From an uncultured Alphaproteobacteria bacterium (GTDB lineage: Bacteria > Pseudomonadota > Alphaproteobacteria > HIMB59 > GCA-002718135), in assembly GCA_902585605.1 (NCBI GenBank), contig CACIED010000001.1, positions 62,001 to 126,000 on the forward strand: 64,000 bases of DNA, written 5' to 3'. Below are positions 45,137 through 54,317 of the stretch, piece after piece. The notes below the pieces were generated by a model that worked only from the letters and a program-made list of their open reading frames with translations, was not told the origin of the DNA and did not search any database. The position numbers and the translations under genes were made by a program. Position 1 is the first letter of the stretch; each line of letters opens with the position of its first letter.

Positions 45137-46621
45137 CTAAAAATTTAAATTTTGAGCAATTTTATTATTACTCTTATATAAATCTTTCCAAACAGAATAC
45201 CTTTTTAATAAAAGATCTATATTAACTTTATCAGGTTTATAAGTTTTACTTATTTTTATTTCACGAACAATATTTTCTTTATTTAAAATTGTATCATCCT
45301 GATACATGGCTAACCTTGCAACGCCAAGAGCAGCGCTAAATTCACTTTGATCACAAACACTTAATTTTCTATTTAATAGGGATGCAAGCAATTCAATCCA
45401 AAATGAACTTTTTGAACCTCCTCCAACCATAAATATATTATCAAAGCTATTATTAACTTTCAAAATTGAATTTACTCCATCCAATATTCCAAAACTGACG
45501 CCTTCAATTACTGCATACTGTAAATCTGCAGCATTTGTGTTTGTTTTTATAGAATGGAAGGATCCTCTGATATGTGGATCATTATGCGGAGTTCTCTCTC
45601 CAGACAAATAAGGTAAAAAATAAGATGAATTTTTTATGCAAGTTTTATCATTATAAAAGTTTTCTACATTATTAAGTGTATCTGCGATCGATGTATTAGT
45701 AACAGCACAAATCCAATCTAAACAATTACTTGCACTTAACATAACTGACATTAGGTGCCATTTATTAGGCAAACAATGACAAAATGAATGTACTGCATCA
45801 CCAGTATTGCTTAAAAAATTATCAGTTGGAGTAAAAAAAACTCCTGAAGTACCAAGGGATATAAATGATTGACTGTTACTTGTTATACCCATACCAGTTG
45901 CTGCAGCTGCATTATCCCCCGCTCCACCGACAACTTTAACATTCATATTAAAATTAAATTTATCTTTTAATTCTTTTTTTAAAAATCCTGTTTGCTCATT
46001 TCCTTCCACAAGATCTGGCATATGTTTTTCCTCTAAAAATGAACAAGATAAAAGTTGATTAGACCACTTTCTTTTTTTAACGTCTAACCATAATGTGCCA
46101 GAAGCATCTGACATCTCTGAAAAATATTCACCTGTAAGAACAAAACGTAAATAATCTTTAGGAAGTAAAACTTTAAATATTTTATTAAAATTTTCTTTTT
46201 CATTTTTCTTAATCCAGTTAATCTTTGGAGCTGTAAAACCAGGCATGGTTATATTGCCTGAAATAGACCGCACATCAAAATTTTGTTTTTCAAACTCTAA
46301 GCATTCTTGGTAAGATCTTGTATCATTCCAAAGAATACAAGGTCTGATCACATTCCCATCTTTATCAATTAATGTAGCACCATGCATATGACCTGATATT
46401 CCTATTGAAATTGTTTCACAAAATTCTTTCGGTTTTTTTATTTTTAAAGCTTCTAAACATTCAATAGTTGCATCAACCCACTCTTTTGGATTTTGCTCAC
46501 TAAAACCATCTTTAGGGGATTGAGTCGTTAAATTTGCATTTGCACTAGCAAGAATTTTTTGTTTTTTATCAACCAATATCATTTTGATTGAAGATGTTCC
46601 AAGATCTATACCAATAAACAC
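45137..46621 (-). CDS. xylB: Xylulokinase-like FGGY carbohydrate kinase
   Basis: FGGY-family sugar kinase (494 residues), closest in motif pattern to D-xylulokinase. The phosphate-1 motif IGIDLGTSSIKMILVD is at 3-18. The substrate motif SGHMHGATLID is at 76-86, where E. coli XylB has Gln instead of His in SGQMHG. The catalytic Asp is in GGAGDNAAAATGMG near 233-246. The adenosine motif MVGGGSKSSFWIELLAS is near 398-414. It would make xylulose 5-phosphate for the pentose phosphate pathway. No xylose isomerase is in the window. Downstream lies the EamA exporter gene's convergent neighbour YceI; upstream 48 bp separate it from the EamA gene. Confidence 0.85.
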   Translation of the reverse strand: MFIGIDLGTSSIKMILVDKKQKILASANANLTTQSPKDGFSEQNPKEWVDATIECLEALKIKKPKEFCETISIGISGHMHGATLIDKDGNVIRPCILWNDTRSYQECLEFEKQNFDVRSISGNITMPGFTAPKINWIKKNEKENFNKIFKVLLPKDYLRFVLTGEYFSEMSDASGTLWLDVKKRKWSNQLLSCSFLEEKHMPDLVEGNEQTGFLKKELKDKFNFNMNVKVVGGAGDNAAAATGMGITSNSQSFISLGTSGVFFTPTDNFLSNTGDAVHSFCHCLPNKWHLMSVMLSASNCLDWICAVTNTSIADTLNNVENFYNDKTCIKNSSYFLPYLSGERTPHNDPHIRGSFHSIKTNTNAADLQYAVIEGVSFGILDGVNSILKVNNSFDNIFMVGGGSKSSFWIELLASLLNRKLSVCDQSEFSAALGVARLAMYQDDTILNKENIVREIKISKTYKPDKVNIDLLLKRYSVWKDLYKSNNKIAQNLNF

Positions 46622-46669
46622 GATTTAAAATTATAACATTAATAATTTAATTAATACAAAAAAATAAAA

Positions 46670-47530
46670 CTACTTATTAGAATATCTAAATATAAAAATA
46701 CCTGAAGCGACAATTATAATAGCTCCAAATAAAGTGAATATATCGGGGATTTCATTATAAACAAGAAAACCAAAAAGTATTGCCCATATAATTATACTAT
46801 AATGATACGGAGCTAGGATACTGGCAGGAGAAATACTTAATGCTTTGATTTGTAAATATAAGCCTGTGCAAAAGAAGATGCCTACAAAAATAAAAAAAAT
46901 AAAAGAAAAGGCATGTAATGGTTGCCAAAAAAAATATGAAAAAACAAGAGTAATTATTGAACCAATTAGACCATTATAAAACAACATAGTCTCGTTATTA
47001 TCATGTTCTGCATTTAATCTAGTTGCTATTTGATATAATGAATAAAAAAAAGCGGCTAATAAAGGTATAATTAAATATGGATTAAAAATATTTATTCCTG
47101 GACGCATAATTAATATTACCCCTACAAAACTAGTAATGATTGCAATCCACGTTGAAAGGGAAATTTTTTCTTTTAAAATTATGTATGAAAATACTAAAAC
47201 TAATACAGGCGACAAAGATCCAATTGTATGAGCATCTGCTAAAGCTAAATATCGAAAAGATAAAACAAAAAAACAAGATTCAAGTGTTGATAAAATACAT
47301 CTTGTTATTTGAATTTTATAATTATTAGAAATATAAAATTTTTTTACTTTATTTTTTCTAGCAATAAAAAATGAAAATAGTAAACAAAATAAATACTTAA
47401 TAAATAAAAGTTGAAAAACTGAATGATATTGGACTGCAGTTTTTTGAATAGTATCTAAAATTCCAAATGATAAATATGCAAGAAGAATAAAAAGAATTCC
47501 ATAATAATATGGATTTGATTTAGTACTCAT
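46670..47530 (-). CDS. EamA/DMT-family transporter
   Basis: A 286-residue membrane protein with about ten hydrophobic helices in two EamA halves. The first half ends in a VLVFSYIILKEKISLSTWIAIITSFVGVILI pattern near 105-140, with the Lys-Glu-Lys boundary typical of the fold. The second half has a matching region near 245-280. DMT proteins export or import small metabolites, amino acids or nucleotide sugars. It overlaps the serine-hydrolase gene by 4 bp on its 5' side, so the two are probably co-translated. The substrate is unknown. Confidence 0.85.
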   Translation of the reverse strand: MSTKSNPYYYGILFILLAYLSFGILDTIQKTAVQYHSVFQLLFIKYLFCLLFSFFIARKNKVKKFYISNNYKIQITRCILSTLESCFFVLSFRYLALADAHTIGSLSPVLVLVFSYIILKEKISLSTWIAIITSFVGVILIMRPGINIFNPYLIIPLLAAFFYSLYQIATRLNAEHDNNETMLFYNGLIGSIITLVFSYFFWQPLHAFSFIFFIFVGIFFCTGLYLQIKALSISPASILAPYHYSIIIWAILFGFLVYNEIPDIFTLFGAIIIVASGIFIFRYSNK

Positions 47531-48720
47531 TTAATGTTTTTAAAAATATTATTATAAAAATCTTGCTTAATATTTTTATGAGCATCAATAATTTGCATCA
47601 TTAGAACTGCTGATAAATTATTAATAGGATCTACCAAAAAATAAGTAGAGGCATATCCAGACCAACCAAATTCACCAATTGTACCATATTTGTTTTGGTT
47701 AGTGTTTTTCATTAAAACTCTCATACCCATACCCCATCCATAACCAATTAAATCGTTTTCATAATCTACATCTTTTTTTGTGTTGATTGATGTAATTTCA
47801 AGAGGAAACAAATCTGCAGTTAAAGAATTATTACGCATGATTTCTAAAGTATCAGTATTTACTAGTGGTTTGGAATTTTTATTTTTGCCATTGATTAGCA
47901 TAGTTGCAAATTTTGCATAATCTTCAGCAGTAGAGAAGAGTCCGTGTCCTCCTCTTGAATAATTTTGATTAGTTGTTGGATAACCGTATAAAATTAGTTT
48001 TCTTTTATCAAAATTTAGATTGGTTAATTTGGACCTATCAAAACTATATTCAAAAGTTTCTACTAAATTCTTTTGATTACTTTCATTAATAAAAAAATTT
48101 GTTTGATTCATTTCTAATGGATCAAAAATGTTTTCTTTTAAAATATTGGTTATTTTATCTTTAGTTACAATCTCGATAACTCTAGCTAAAATATCTATTG
48201 ATATAGAATAATGCCAATTCGATCCTGGTTCATATAAAAGTGGTAATTCCAAGATTTTATTTACTTCATCTTCTAAACTAGAAGTAGGTGAATGAAATAA
48301 TCCTTTATCTTCATACTCTTGAGCTAAATTATTATCACTACTATTATAAGTGAAACCAGCTGTATGTTGTAAAAGTTGTCTAATAGTGGGTAAATTGTCA
48401 ACTGGACTGGTATCGCTTAATTTGCTTGTTAAACTATTAAGTTTTTTTATATTTTTAAATTCGGGTAAATATCTATCAATAGTATCGTCTAATGATAAAA
48501 ATTTTTTTTCAGCTAGTTGCATTGCTGCAAAGCCAACAATTGGTTTGGTCATTGACCAAATTCTGTAATACGAATTTTTATTAAGTTTATCTTTTAAATC
48601 CAAATCCTTGTACCCAATAACATCGTGATAAACTTTATTTTCATAGTTAATTATCCACTCCGCTCCATTACATCTTCCAGCATCAATATGTTTTTGAAAA
48701 TCAATTTTTATATTTTCCAT
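47527..48720 (-). CDS. Beta-lactamase-fold serine hydrolase (class C/EstB-like)
   Basis: A 397-residue protein of the beta-lactamase/D-Ala-D-Ala carboxypeptidase-like superfamily. The nucleophile motif is S56-M-T-K59 in YRIWSMTKPIVGFAAMQLAE. A second motif with Tyr is in WHYSISIDILARVIE near 180, and a C-terminal GWSGYASTYFLVDP near 360 stands in place of the KTG/HxG element. No signal peptide is seen, so it is likely cytoplasmic, like EstB-type esterases rather than secreted penicillin-binding enzymes. It lies 3 bp after the Ldh-family gene and may hydrolyse an ester or lactone in the same pathway. Confidence 0.85.
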   Translation of the reverse strand: MENIKIDFQKHIDAGRCNGAEWIINYENKVYHDVIGYKDLDLKDKLNKNSYYRIWSMTKPIVGFAAMQLAEKKFLSLDDTIDRYLPEFKNIKKLNSLTSKLSDTSPVDNLPTIRQLLQHTAGFTYNSSDNNLAQEYEDKGLFHSPTSSLEDEVNKILELPLLYEPGSNWHYSISIDILARVIEIVTKDKITNILKENIFDPLEMNQTNFFINESNQKNLVETFEYSFDRSKLTNLNFDKRKLILYGYPTTNQNYSRGGHGLFSTAEDYAKFATMLINGKNKNSKPLVNTDTLEIMRNNSLTADLFPLEITSINTKKDVDYENDLIGYGWGMGMRVLMKNTNQNKYGTIGEFGWSGYASTYFLVDPINNLSAVLMMQIIDAHKNIKQDFYNNIFKNIK

Positions 48721-48723
48721 AAT

Positions 48724-49722
48724 TTAAATAAGTTGATTAATTGTTTGTAATAAATCTGAATTTATTTTTCTAGGTCCTTTATCTTTTCTATTATTATGTC
48801 TTCTTTGTCCAGGTAATCTTGTACCATCAAGACTGGATAACTGCTCAAAAAATTTTTCTGAATGATCATTCCAATTTTTTCCAGCAATCAATTCTGGTGA
48901 AATCGCCATTATGAACTCCCCTCCTCTTGATGGTCCGCCATCATTATTGTCTTCATTTGCGGCCTCAAAACTAAATAAATCTCCAACTAGTCCTGCTGCC
49001 AACAATTCTATCATCATTGCAATGGAAGAGCCTTTGTAATCTCCAAAAGGCAAAAGAACACCGCCATTTGATATCGCTACCGGATCATCTGTTTTTTCAC
49101 CTTTACTATTTAAGCCCGTACCAAATGGAACTTTGTGACCATCTCTTGCCGCAACTTGAACTTCTCCCAATGCCATAGTTGAAGTAGCCATATCAAAAAC
49201 CACTGGGGTAGAGTTTTTACGTGGCCAAGCAAAGGAGATAGGATTGGTTCCATATAAAGGTTTTTTTGCGCCAGCAGGAGCAACGACTGGCTTGTAAGCA
49301 GTACAAGCGATACCAATGAGGTTTTTTTCAGCAAGTGCTTCAGTTTCATGCCAAAGTGCTGCAAAATGATGAGTATTTTTTATCGTTAAAACACCAATAC
49401 CATAATTTCTCGTTGTTTTAATTAATTCTGGTAAGCCAACTTTTATAGCAACTGGAGCAAATCCATAATCGCCTTCAACGCGAATAGCATTATTTGTGAG
49501 ATGTGTATTTATTGGTTTTGAGGCACCATTTACTTTTTTACTTTTTAAAGAAGCAACGTATCCTGGAATTCTAAATAATCCATGAGAGACACTTCCATCT
49601 CTTTCAGCATGTGTTATAGTTGTCGCAACACATTCAGCATTGAAAGGATCGCATCCATATTTAGACAATACACTATATGCTAAATCATATATTTTTTCTA
49701 ATCGAAGTGGTGTGGTATTCAT
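48724..49722 (-). CDS. Ldh-family NAD(P)-dependent oxidoreductase
   Basis: Malate/L-lactate dehydrogenase family (PF02615), 332 residues. HAERDGSVSHGLFRIPGYVASL near 33-54 has the catalytic His and substrate Arg. NTHHFAALWHETEALAEKNLIGIA near 115-138 and GTNPISFAWP near 160-169 follow. The C-terminal GDYKGSSIAMMIELLAAGL near 228-246 is the nucleotide-binding helix. Members reduce 2-oxo acids, ureidoglycolate or cyclic imines such as piperideine-2-carboxylate. The specific substrate is not clear. It is first in the unit Ldh-hydrolase-EamA and divergent from the FAD dehydrogenase gene by 33 bp, suggesting coordinated control. Confidence 0.88.
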   Translation of the reverse strand: MNTTPLRLEKIYDLAYSVLSKYGCDPFNAECVATTITHAERDGSVSHGLFRIPGYVASLKSKKVNGASKPINTHLTNNAIRVEGDYGFAPVAIKVGLPELIKTTRNYGIGVLTIKNTHHFAALWHETEALAEKNLIGIACTAYKPVVAPAGAKKPLYGTNPISFAWPRKNSTPVVFDMATSTMALGEVQVAARDGHKVPFGTGLNSKGEKTDDPVAISNGGVLLPFGDYKGSSIAMMIELLAAGLVGDLFSFEAANEDNNDGGPSRGGEFIMAISPELIAGKNWNDHSEKFFEQLSSLDGTRLPGQRRHNNRKDKGPRKINSDLLQTINQLI

Positions 49723-49755
49723 TTACTTTTATTGATTTTTAAATATTATTAAAAA

Positions 49756-51126
49756 ATGGATAGAGGATTATTAGATGATTTAAAAGGTCTTTTACAAGAA
49801 AGAATTTCTTTTTCAGAAAGTGTAAGAAATAATCATGCTAAAGGAGAAGATGCTTACGATCCTATATTGCCAAAAGCAGTATTATTTCCAAAAGATAATG
49901 AAGAACTTTCAAAAATTTTAAAAATTTGTAATCAATTTAAAGTACCAGTTACAGCGTATGGAACGGGAACTTCATTAGAGGGTCACGTAGTTGGAAATGA
50001 TGAAGGTTTTACTATTTCAATGGAAAATTTTAATAAAATTATTTCAATTAATGAAGAAGATTTTGATTGCCGTGTTCAAGCAAATGTATCTCGTGAACAA
50101 CTCAATGAAACTTTAAAAGATAAAGGAGTTTTTTTCCCAATTGATCCCGGTGCAAATGCCTCTTTAGGTGGAATGACAGCTTGTTCCGCTTCAGGAACGA
50201 TGGCGGTGAGATATGGAACAATGAGGACTACTGTTCTTGGCTTGACTGTTGTTTTAGCAAATGGTGATATAATAAAAACAGGATCAAGAGCAAAAAAAAC
50301 TTCTGCTGGGTATAATCTAACAAATCTTTTTGTTGGTTCGGAAGGAACGCTAGGAATAATAACAGAGGTGCATCTTAGATTATCACCTATCCCAGAAAGC
50401 ATAATGAGTGCTGTTTGCCAGTTTCCTGATCTAGACTCAGCAGTTTTAACTGCTCAAGAAATAATTCAGTATGGAGTTCCAATTGCAAGAGTTGAATTAT
50501 TAAATAAAGATCAAATGGATATAAGTATTAAATATTCAAAATTAGAAAATTTAGAGAGTTTACCAACATTATTCTATGAATTTCATGGTAGTGAGCTTTC
50601 AAATAAAGAATCAATAGATGTAGTAGAGGAAATTTCAAAAAATAATAATGGCAGTGAATTTAAATGGGCAGCAAACACTGAAGAAAGAAATAAAATCTGG
50701 AAAGCAAGGCATAATGTGTATTATTCAGTAAAAGCTGAAGGTGATAATATTAGAGTATATGTCACTGATGTTTGTGTGCCTATTTCAAACATTGTCGAAT
50801 GTATTAGATTTGCAGAAACGGAACTTCAAGATACAGGATTAAAGGCGCCAATGGTTGGTCATGTTGGTGATGGAAATTTTCATGTCTCTGTTGTCTACGA
50901 TCCAAGTAAAGAAAATCAATACAAATATATTAGAGCGTTTAGTAATAGGCTAATCGATAAAGCGTTAGAAATGGATGGAACTATTACTGGTGAACATGGA
51001 ATTGGTCTTCAAAAAAAAGAATATTTATTAAAGCAACATCCAGACAATATTCCACTTATGAAAATGATAAAGAAAAGCTTTGATCCTAACAATATTTTAA
51101 ATCCTGGTAAGGTTTTTGATATATAA
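49756..51126 (+). CDS. FAD-linked 2-hydroxyacid dehydrogenase (GlcD/D-lactate dehydrogenase type)
   Basis: 456-residue flavoenzyme with an N-terminal FAD_binding_4 domain and a C-terminal FAD-oxidase_C domain. PVTAYGTGTSLEGHVVGNDEG near 74-94 and DPGANASLGGMTACSASGTMAVRYGTM near 132-158 are the FAD pyrophosphate and isoalloxazine motifs. The C-terminal GHVGDGNFHVSVVYDP near 373-388 and GTITGEHGIGLQKKEYL near 414-430 hold the metal/substrate histidines. It oxidises D-lactate, glycolate or another 2-hydroxyacid and passes electrons to the respiratory chain. No GlcE/GlcF partners follow, so a stand-alone D-lactate-dehydrogenase-like role is more likely than glycolate oxidase. Confidence 0.9.
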   Translation: MDRGLLDDLKGLLQERISFSESVRNNHAKGEDAYDPILPKAVLFPKDNEELSKILKICNQFKVPVTAYGTGTSLEGHVVGNDEGFTISMENFNKIISINEEDFDCRVQANVSREQLNETLKDKGVFFPIDPGANASLGGMTACSASGTMAVRYGTMRTTVLGLTVVLANGDIIKTGSRAKKTSAGYNLTNLFVGSEGTLGIITEVHLRLSPIPESIMSAVCQFPDLDSAVLTAQEIIQYGVPIARVELLNKDQMDISIKYSKLENLESLPTLFYEFHGSELSNKESIDVVEEISKNNNGSEFKWAANTEERNKIWKARHNVYYSVKAEGDNIRVYVTDVCVPISNIVECIRFAETELQDTGLKAPMVGHVGDGNFHVSVVYDPSKENQYKYIRAFSNRLIDKALEMDGTITGEHGIGLQKKEYLLKQHPDNIPLMKMIKKSFDPNNILNPGKVFDI

Positions 51127-51194
51127 AATTAATTATTTTTTGTAAAAATAGTTTATCTTTTATTTAAAACTATTATGTTGTTATGTAACTTTAA

Positions 51195-51938
51195 ATGACT
51201 GATCTAGATTATTTTAATGAAAACGGCTTTGTATTAAAAAGAAAACTATTTTCTAAAGAAGAGATAGACAAATTAAATAATTTCGCCGACCAAAGTTATG
51301 GCAAAGAGGGTATACTAAAAAAAACAATAAGTACTACTGGAAGTGCAAATTTAACACTTTGGAATTCTCCTCCTGAGAATTTTGTTGGGACATTTTCAAC
51401 AAATGAAAGAATTGTTAGACCTATGGAAAATTTTTTAGGAGAAGAAGTTTATCATTATCATTCAAAAATTATTTGGAAAAAACCAGGTGATGGAGGTTTT
51501 GATTGGCATCAAGATTATGGATACTGGTATAAACAAGGATGTTTATATTCTGACATGGGTTCTTGTTTTATAATGTTAGATAGGGCTTCAAAGGAAAATG
51601 GTTGTTTAAAAGTACTCAAAGGAACTCATAAGGTTGGTAGAATTGGTCATGATTCAATTTCTGATACTGATGAACAAGCGGATTTAGAACGTATAGCGCT
51701 GTTAGAAAAAAGACATGAAACTGTTTATATAACTGCTGAACCAGGGGATGCTCTATTTTTTCATTGCAATCTTTTACATTCTTCTGCAGCTAATGACTCA
51801 AATTATTCAAGAAGAACTTTAATTGTTTGTTTTAATACAAAATCAAATAGCCCTTTTAATAAAGAAATTTCTCATGCAATTTATAGTCCTTTGAATGTCT
51901 TATCCTCAGATTCTATAATGAAATATAAATTTGGCTAA
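51195..51938 (+). CDS. Phytanoyl-CoA dioxygenase (PhyH)-family Fe(II)/2-oxoglutarate oxygenase
   Basis: A 247-residue PhyH-fold protein. The metal triad is visible: H105 and D107 in GFDWHQDYG, and H195 in FFHCNLLHSSAANDS. The 2-oxoglutarate-binding Arg is probably R206 or R207 in YSRRTLIVCFN. YFNENGFVLKRKLFSKEEI at the N-terminus is the family opening. Such enzymes hydroxylate small molecules, lipids or natural products. It lies 68 bp after the FAD dehydrogenase gene on the same strand. A second PhyH gene follows 4 kb later next to a PanB-like gene. The two share the fold but have diverged strongly. Confidence 0.92.
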   Translation: MTDLDYFNENGFVLKRKLFSKEEIDKLNNFADQSYGKEGILKKTISTTGSANLTLWNSPPENFVGTFSTNERIVRPMENFLGEEVYHYHSKIIWKKPGDGGFDWHQDYGYWYKQGCLYSDMGSCFIMLDRASKENGCLKVLKGTHKVGRIGHDSISDTDEQADLERIALLEKRHETVYITAEPGDALFFHCNLLHSSAANDSNYSRRTLIVCFNTKSNSPFNKEISHAIYSPLNVLSSDSIMKYKFG

Positions 51939-51992
51939 AAACATATATTTTTATCAATATTTAAGAGTTTAATTGAATTTTGTTAATAAATC

Positions 51993-52002
51993 ATGGATCC
52001 AT
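51993..52002. promoter_or_regulatory. Palindrome upstream of the sugar ABC operon
   Basis: ATGGATCCAT is a perfect 10-bp palindrome in the 139 bp gap before the binding-protein gene. It is in the right place for an operator, and a TGGA/TCCA symmetry is compatible with LacI-type regulators. No regulator is encoded nearby. Chance occurrence is possible. Confidence 0.3.
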
Positions 52003-52077
52003 TAATAGTTGAGTTTTGCTTTTAATTAGTCTTATCTAATTCTTATAAAAATAATTTTTTAGTAAAAGGAGGTATTT

Positions 52078-53352
52078 ATGAAAAAAATTATTGCAATCAC
52101 ACTTGCTTGTTTCTTTTATGCAACAAGCTCATTTGGTATAACTCTTGATTTTTATCATTTATGGCCAAAGGGTGGGCCTTCAATGGTTGATGAAATTCTA
52201 TGGGATGCAACCAAACAGTTTGAAGAAGAAAATCCAGGAATAACTATTAATTGGATGGAAGATGGTCATGACCAATGGGCAATAAAATCAAAGGCTATGT
52301 ATACATCAGGTGATGTACCACATGTAATGGCAACACAGCCAGCAGATTTTGATGCTTTTAAAGAACAGAAAATGTTTATAAAATTGAATGATCTAATAGA
52401 TAATGATCCAGATTGGGGTGTTATTCCAGGTTCATATAAAACAATTTATGATCCAGAAGATGGTGGTATTTACGGCATAGCATTCAGTGGGTATTTTGAA
52501 TTTGTATATTACAATCAGCGTTTGTTTGATGAAAATGGTTTAGAATATCCAAAAACTTGGGATGAACTTTTAAATGTAGTAGATACATTTGTTGCGGCTG
52601 GAATAATTCCATTTGCTACAGCTGGTAAAGATGCTTGGCCTATTTCTATTCAATCTCATTATCTTATGGATAGAGAAATGGGTTTTGATTATTTTTACGA
52701 TTCACTTAAGTCAGGAAAACGTGAAAACACTTGGGATAATCCAGGATATGTTAGTGCGTTTGATAGATTAGCAGAACTAGGAAAGCGCGGTGCTTTTGGT
52801 GATGATGTTCTATCACTTGGATATGGTGATGCTGGTAATTTATTTTATACTGAACAAGCAGCAATGTATCTTCAAGGTTCATGGGAAATAAATGGAATTA
52901 GCGATTTGGATATTGCTGATAATGTTCAAGTTGGTAATTATGTTTCTATTCCTGGTGGAAAAGGTGATCAAACTGCTGTTACACGTGGATATGGAAAAAG
53001 TTTTGCTGTAGCGTCTGGTTTACCAGAAGAAGAAGAGAAAGCAGCAATAAAATTTTTAAAGCATATTACAAGTAAAGAAGTTGCATTAGCTATGTATGAA
53101 GCAGGAGGAGAGTTAACAGGTACTAACCTTCCAGATGGCGCTACACCTAAAGCCAAAAGGCTTATGACTGCACATTTTGATGTGTTTAACGCCGCTGGTT
53201 CTTCTTGGGCTGCATATGGAGAATTTACACTTCCTAAAATGTATGCAGAATGGGATCGGGTAGGTCAGCAATTAGTTGCAGGTCAAATCGATGGTAAAGC
53301 TGCTGCAAAATATCTTGAAGAACAAAGATTGAAAATTCACTATGGTGAATAA
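52078..53352 (+). CDS. Sugar-type ABC transporter periplasmic binding protein
   Basis: Family-1 extracellular solute-binding protein (424 residues) with a signal peptide ending near SSFG (about residue 20). The mature protein begins ITLDFYHLWPKGG. FVYYNQRLFDENGLEYPKTWDELL near 143-166 is the typical hinge segment, and AAMYLQGSWEINGISD near 261-276 is the characteristic ligand-cleft motif. A strong Shine-Dalgarno, AAAGGAGG, precedes the ATG, as expected for an abundant binding protein. It is followed by two permease genes. The ligand is probably an oligosaccharide, sugar, sugar acid or polyol; sequence alone does not decide. Confidence 0.92.
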   Translation: MKKIIAITLACFFYATSSFGITLDFYHLWPKGGPSMVDEILWDATKQFEEENPGITINWMEDGHDQWAIKSKAMYTSGDVPHVMATQPADFDAFKEQKMFIKLNDLIDNDPDWGVIPGSYKTIYDPEDGGIYGIAFSGYFEFVYYNQRLFDENGLEYPKTWDELLNVVDTFVAAGIIPFATAGKDAWPISIQSHYLMDREMGFDYFYDSLKSGKRENTWDNPGYVSAFDRLAELGKRGAFGDDVLSLGYGDAGNLFYTEQAAMYLQGSWEINGISDLDIADNVQVGNYVSIPGGKGDQTAVTRGYGKSFAVASGLPEEEEKAAIKFLKHITSKEVALAMYEAGGELTGTNLPDGATPKAKRLMTAHFDVFNAAGSSWAAYGEFTLPKMYAEWDRVGQQLVAGQIDGKAAAKYLEEQRLKIHYGE

Positions 53353-53375
53353 TTTTTAATTTATTTTTGTTCTAG

Positions 53376-54317
53376 ATGGGGAAAACGCGGTTTACATTTT
53401 GGTATTTTGTCCTTCCAGGACTATCAATTTACATCGCGTTTTTCCTTTTACCAATTGTGCAAGCACTTTGGTATTCTTTTTATCAGTGGCCAGGCTTTGG
53501 GTCTGGAAAGTTTATTGGACTTTTAAACTACATCACGTTGATGAGTGATTCTATTTTAATGATCTCTCTTAAAAATTCATTAATTTTTATGCTTCTAAGC
53601 TTTGCAATAATGTTACCTTTTTCTTTTTTATTAGCTAATTCGATTGCTAGTCTTAGTCCATCTCGCTCAGCAGCATTTTATAGTATAGTTATTTTCATGC
53701 CTTGTATTGTAGCAAGTGTTGCTGTTGGGCAGATGTGGGAAACAATTCTTAATCGTAATTATGGCCCAATAACTTATCTCATGGAATATTTTTTTGGAAC
53801 TAAAGGACCTAACTGGCTCGGCGACATGAATTTATCAATTTTTACAATTATATTTGTAAATACTTGGCAATGGATGGGTCTATCAACATTAATATTTTCA
53901 GCTGCAATTAAAAATGTTCCAAAAGAACTTTATGATGCATCTAAAATTGATGGAGCTGGACCAATACAACAAATGATTTGGGTCACTGTCCCAATGACAT
54001 CAAAAACAATTATGGTTAATATGCTTATTATGGCATTTGGAACCTTAAGAGCATTTGATTTAGTTTTTATACTGACAGCTGGTGGACCACTTGACTCAAG
54101 TCAAATGCCCGCTCATTATATGTATTATCAAACATTTAAATACCTAGAGTTTGGTCCTGGTAGTGCCATTGCAGTTCTAATACTTATTTTGGCAATAATT
54201 AGTTATATTGGGATAAGAATTATATTCTTAATTATTCCAGCTATTTCATCAACAAAAGTAAAAATTGATCAATACCAACATGAAAAATTTAACAATGGTT
54301 TAAAAAGTGAAACATAA
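53376..54317 (+). CDS. Sugar ABC transporter permease (MalF/UgpA type)
   Basis: A 313-residue inner-membrane permease of the carbohydrate uptake CUT1 type, with about six transmembrane helices. The EAA loop, ELYDASKIDGAGPIQQMIWVTVPM near 188-211, contacts the ATPase. The FALPG-like opening FWYFVLPGLSIYIAFFLLPI is the standard first helix. It lies 23 bp after the binding-protein gene and overlaps the next permease by 11 bp. No ATPase gene is found in the operon. Confidence 0.92.
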   Translation: MGKTRFTFWYFVLPGLSIYIAFFLLPIVQALWYSFYQWPGFGSGKFIGLLNYITLMSDSILMISLKNSLIFMLLSFAIMLPFSFLLANSIASLSPSRSAAFYSIVIFMPCIVASVAVGQMWETILNRNYGPITYLMEYFFGTKGPNWLGDMNLSIFTIIFVNTWQWMGLSTLIFSAAIKNVPKELYDASKIDGAGPIQQMIWVTVPMTSKTIMVNMLIMAFGTLRAFDLVFILTAGGPLDSSQMPAHYMYYQTFKYLEFGPGSAIAVLILILAIISYIGIRIIFLIIPAISSTKVKIDQYQHEKFNNGLKSET

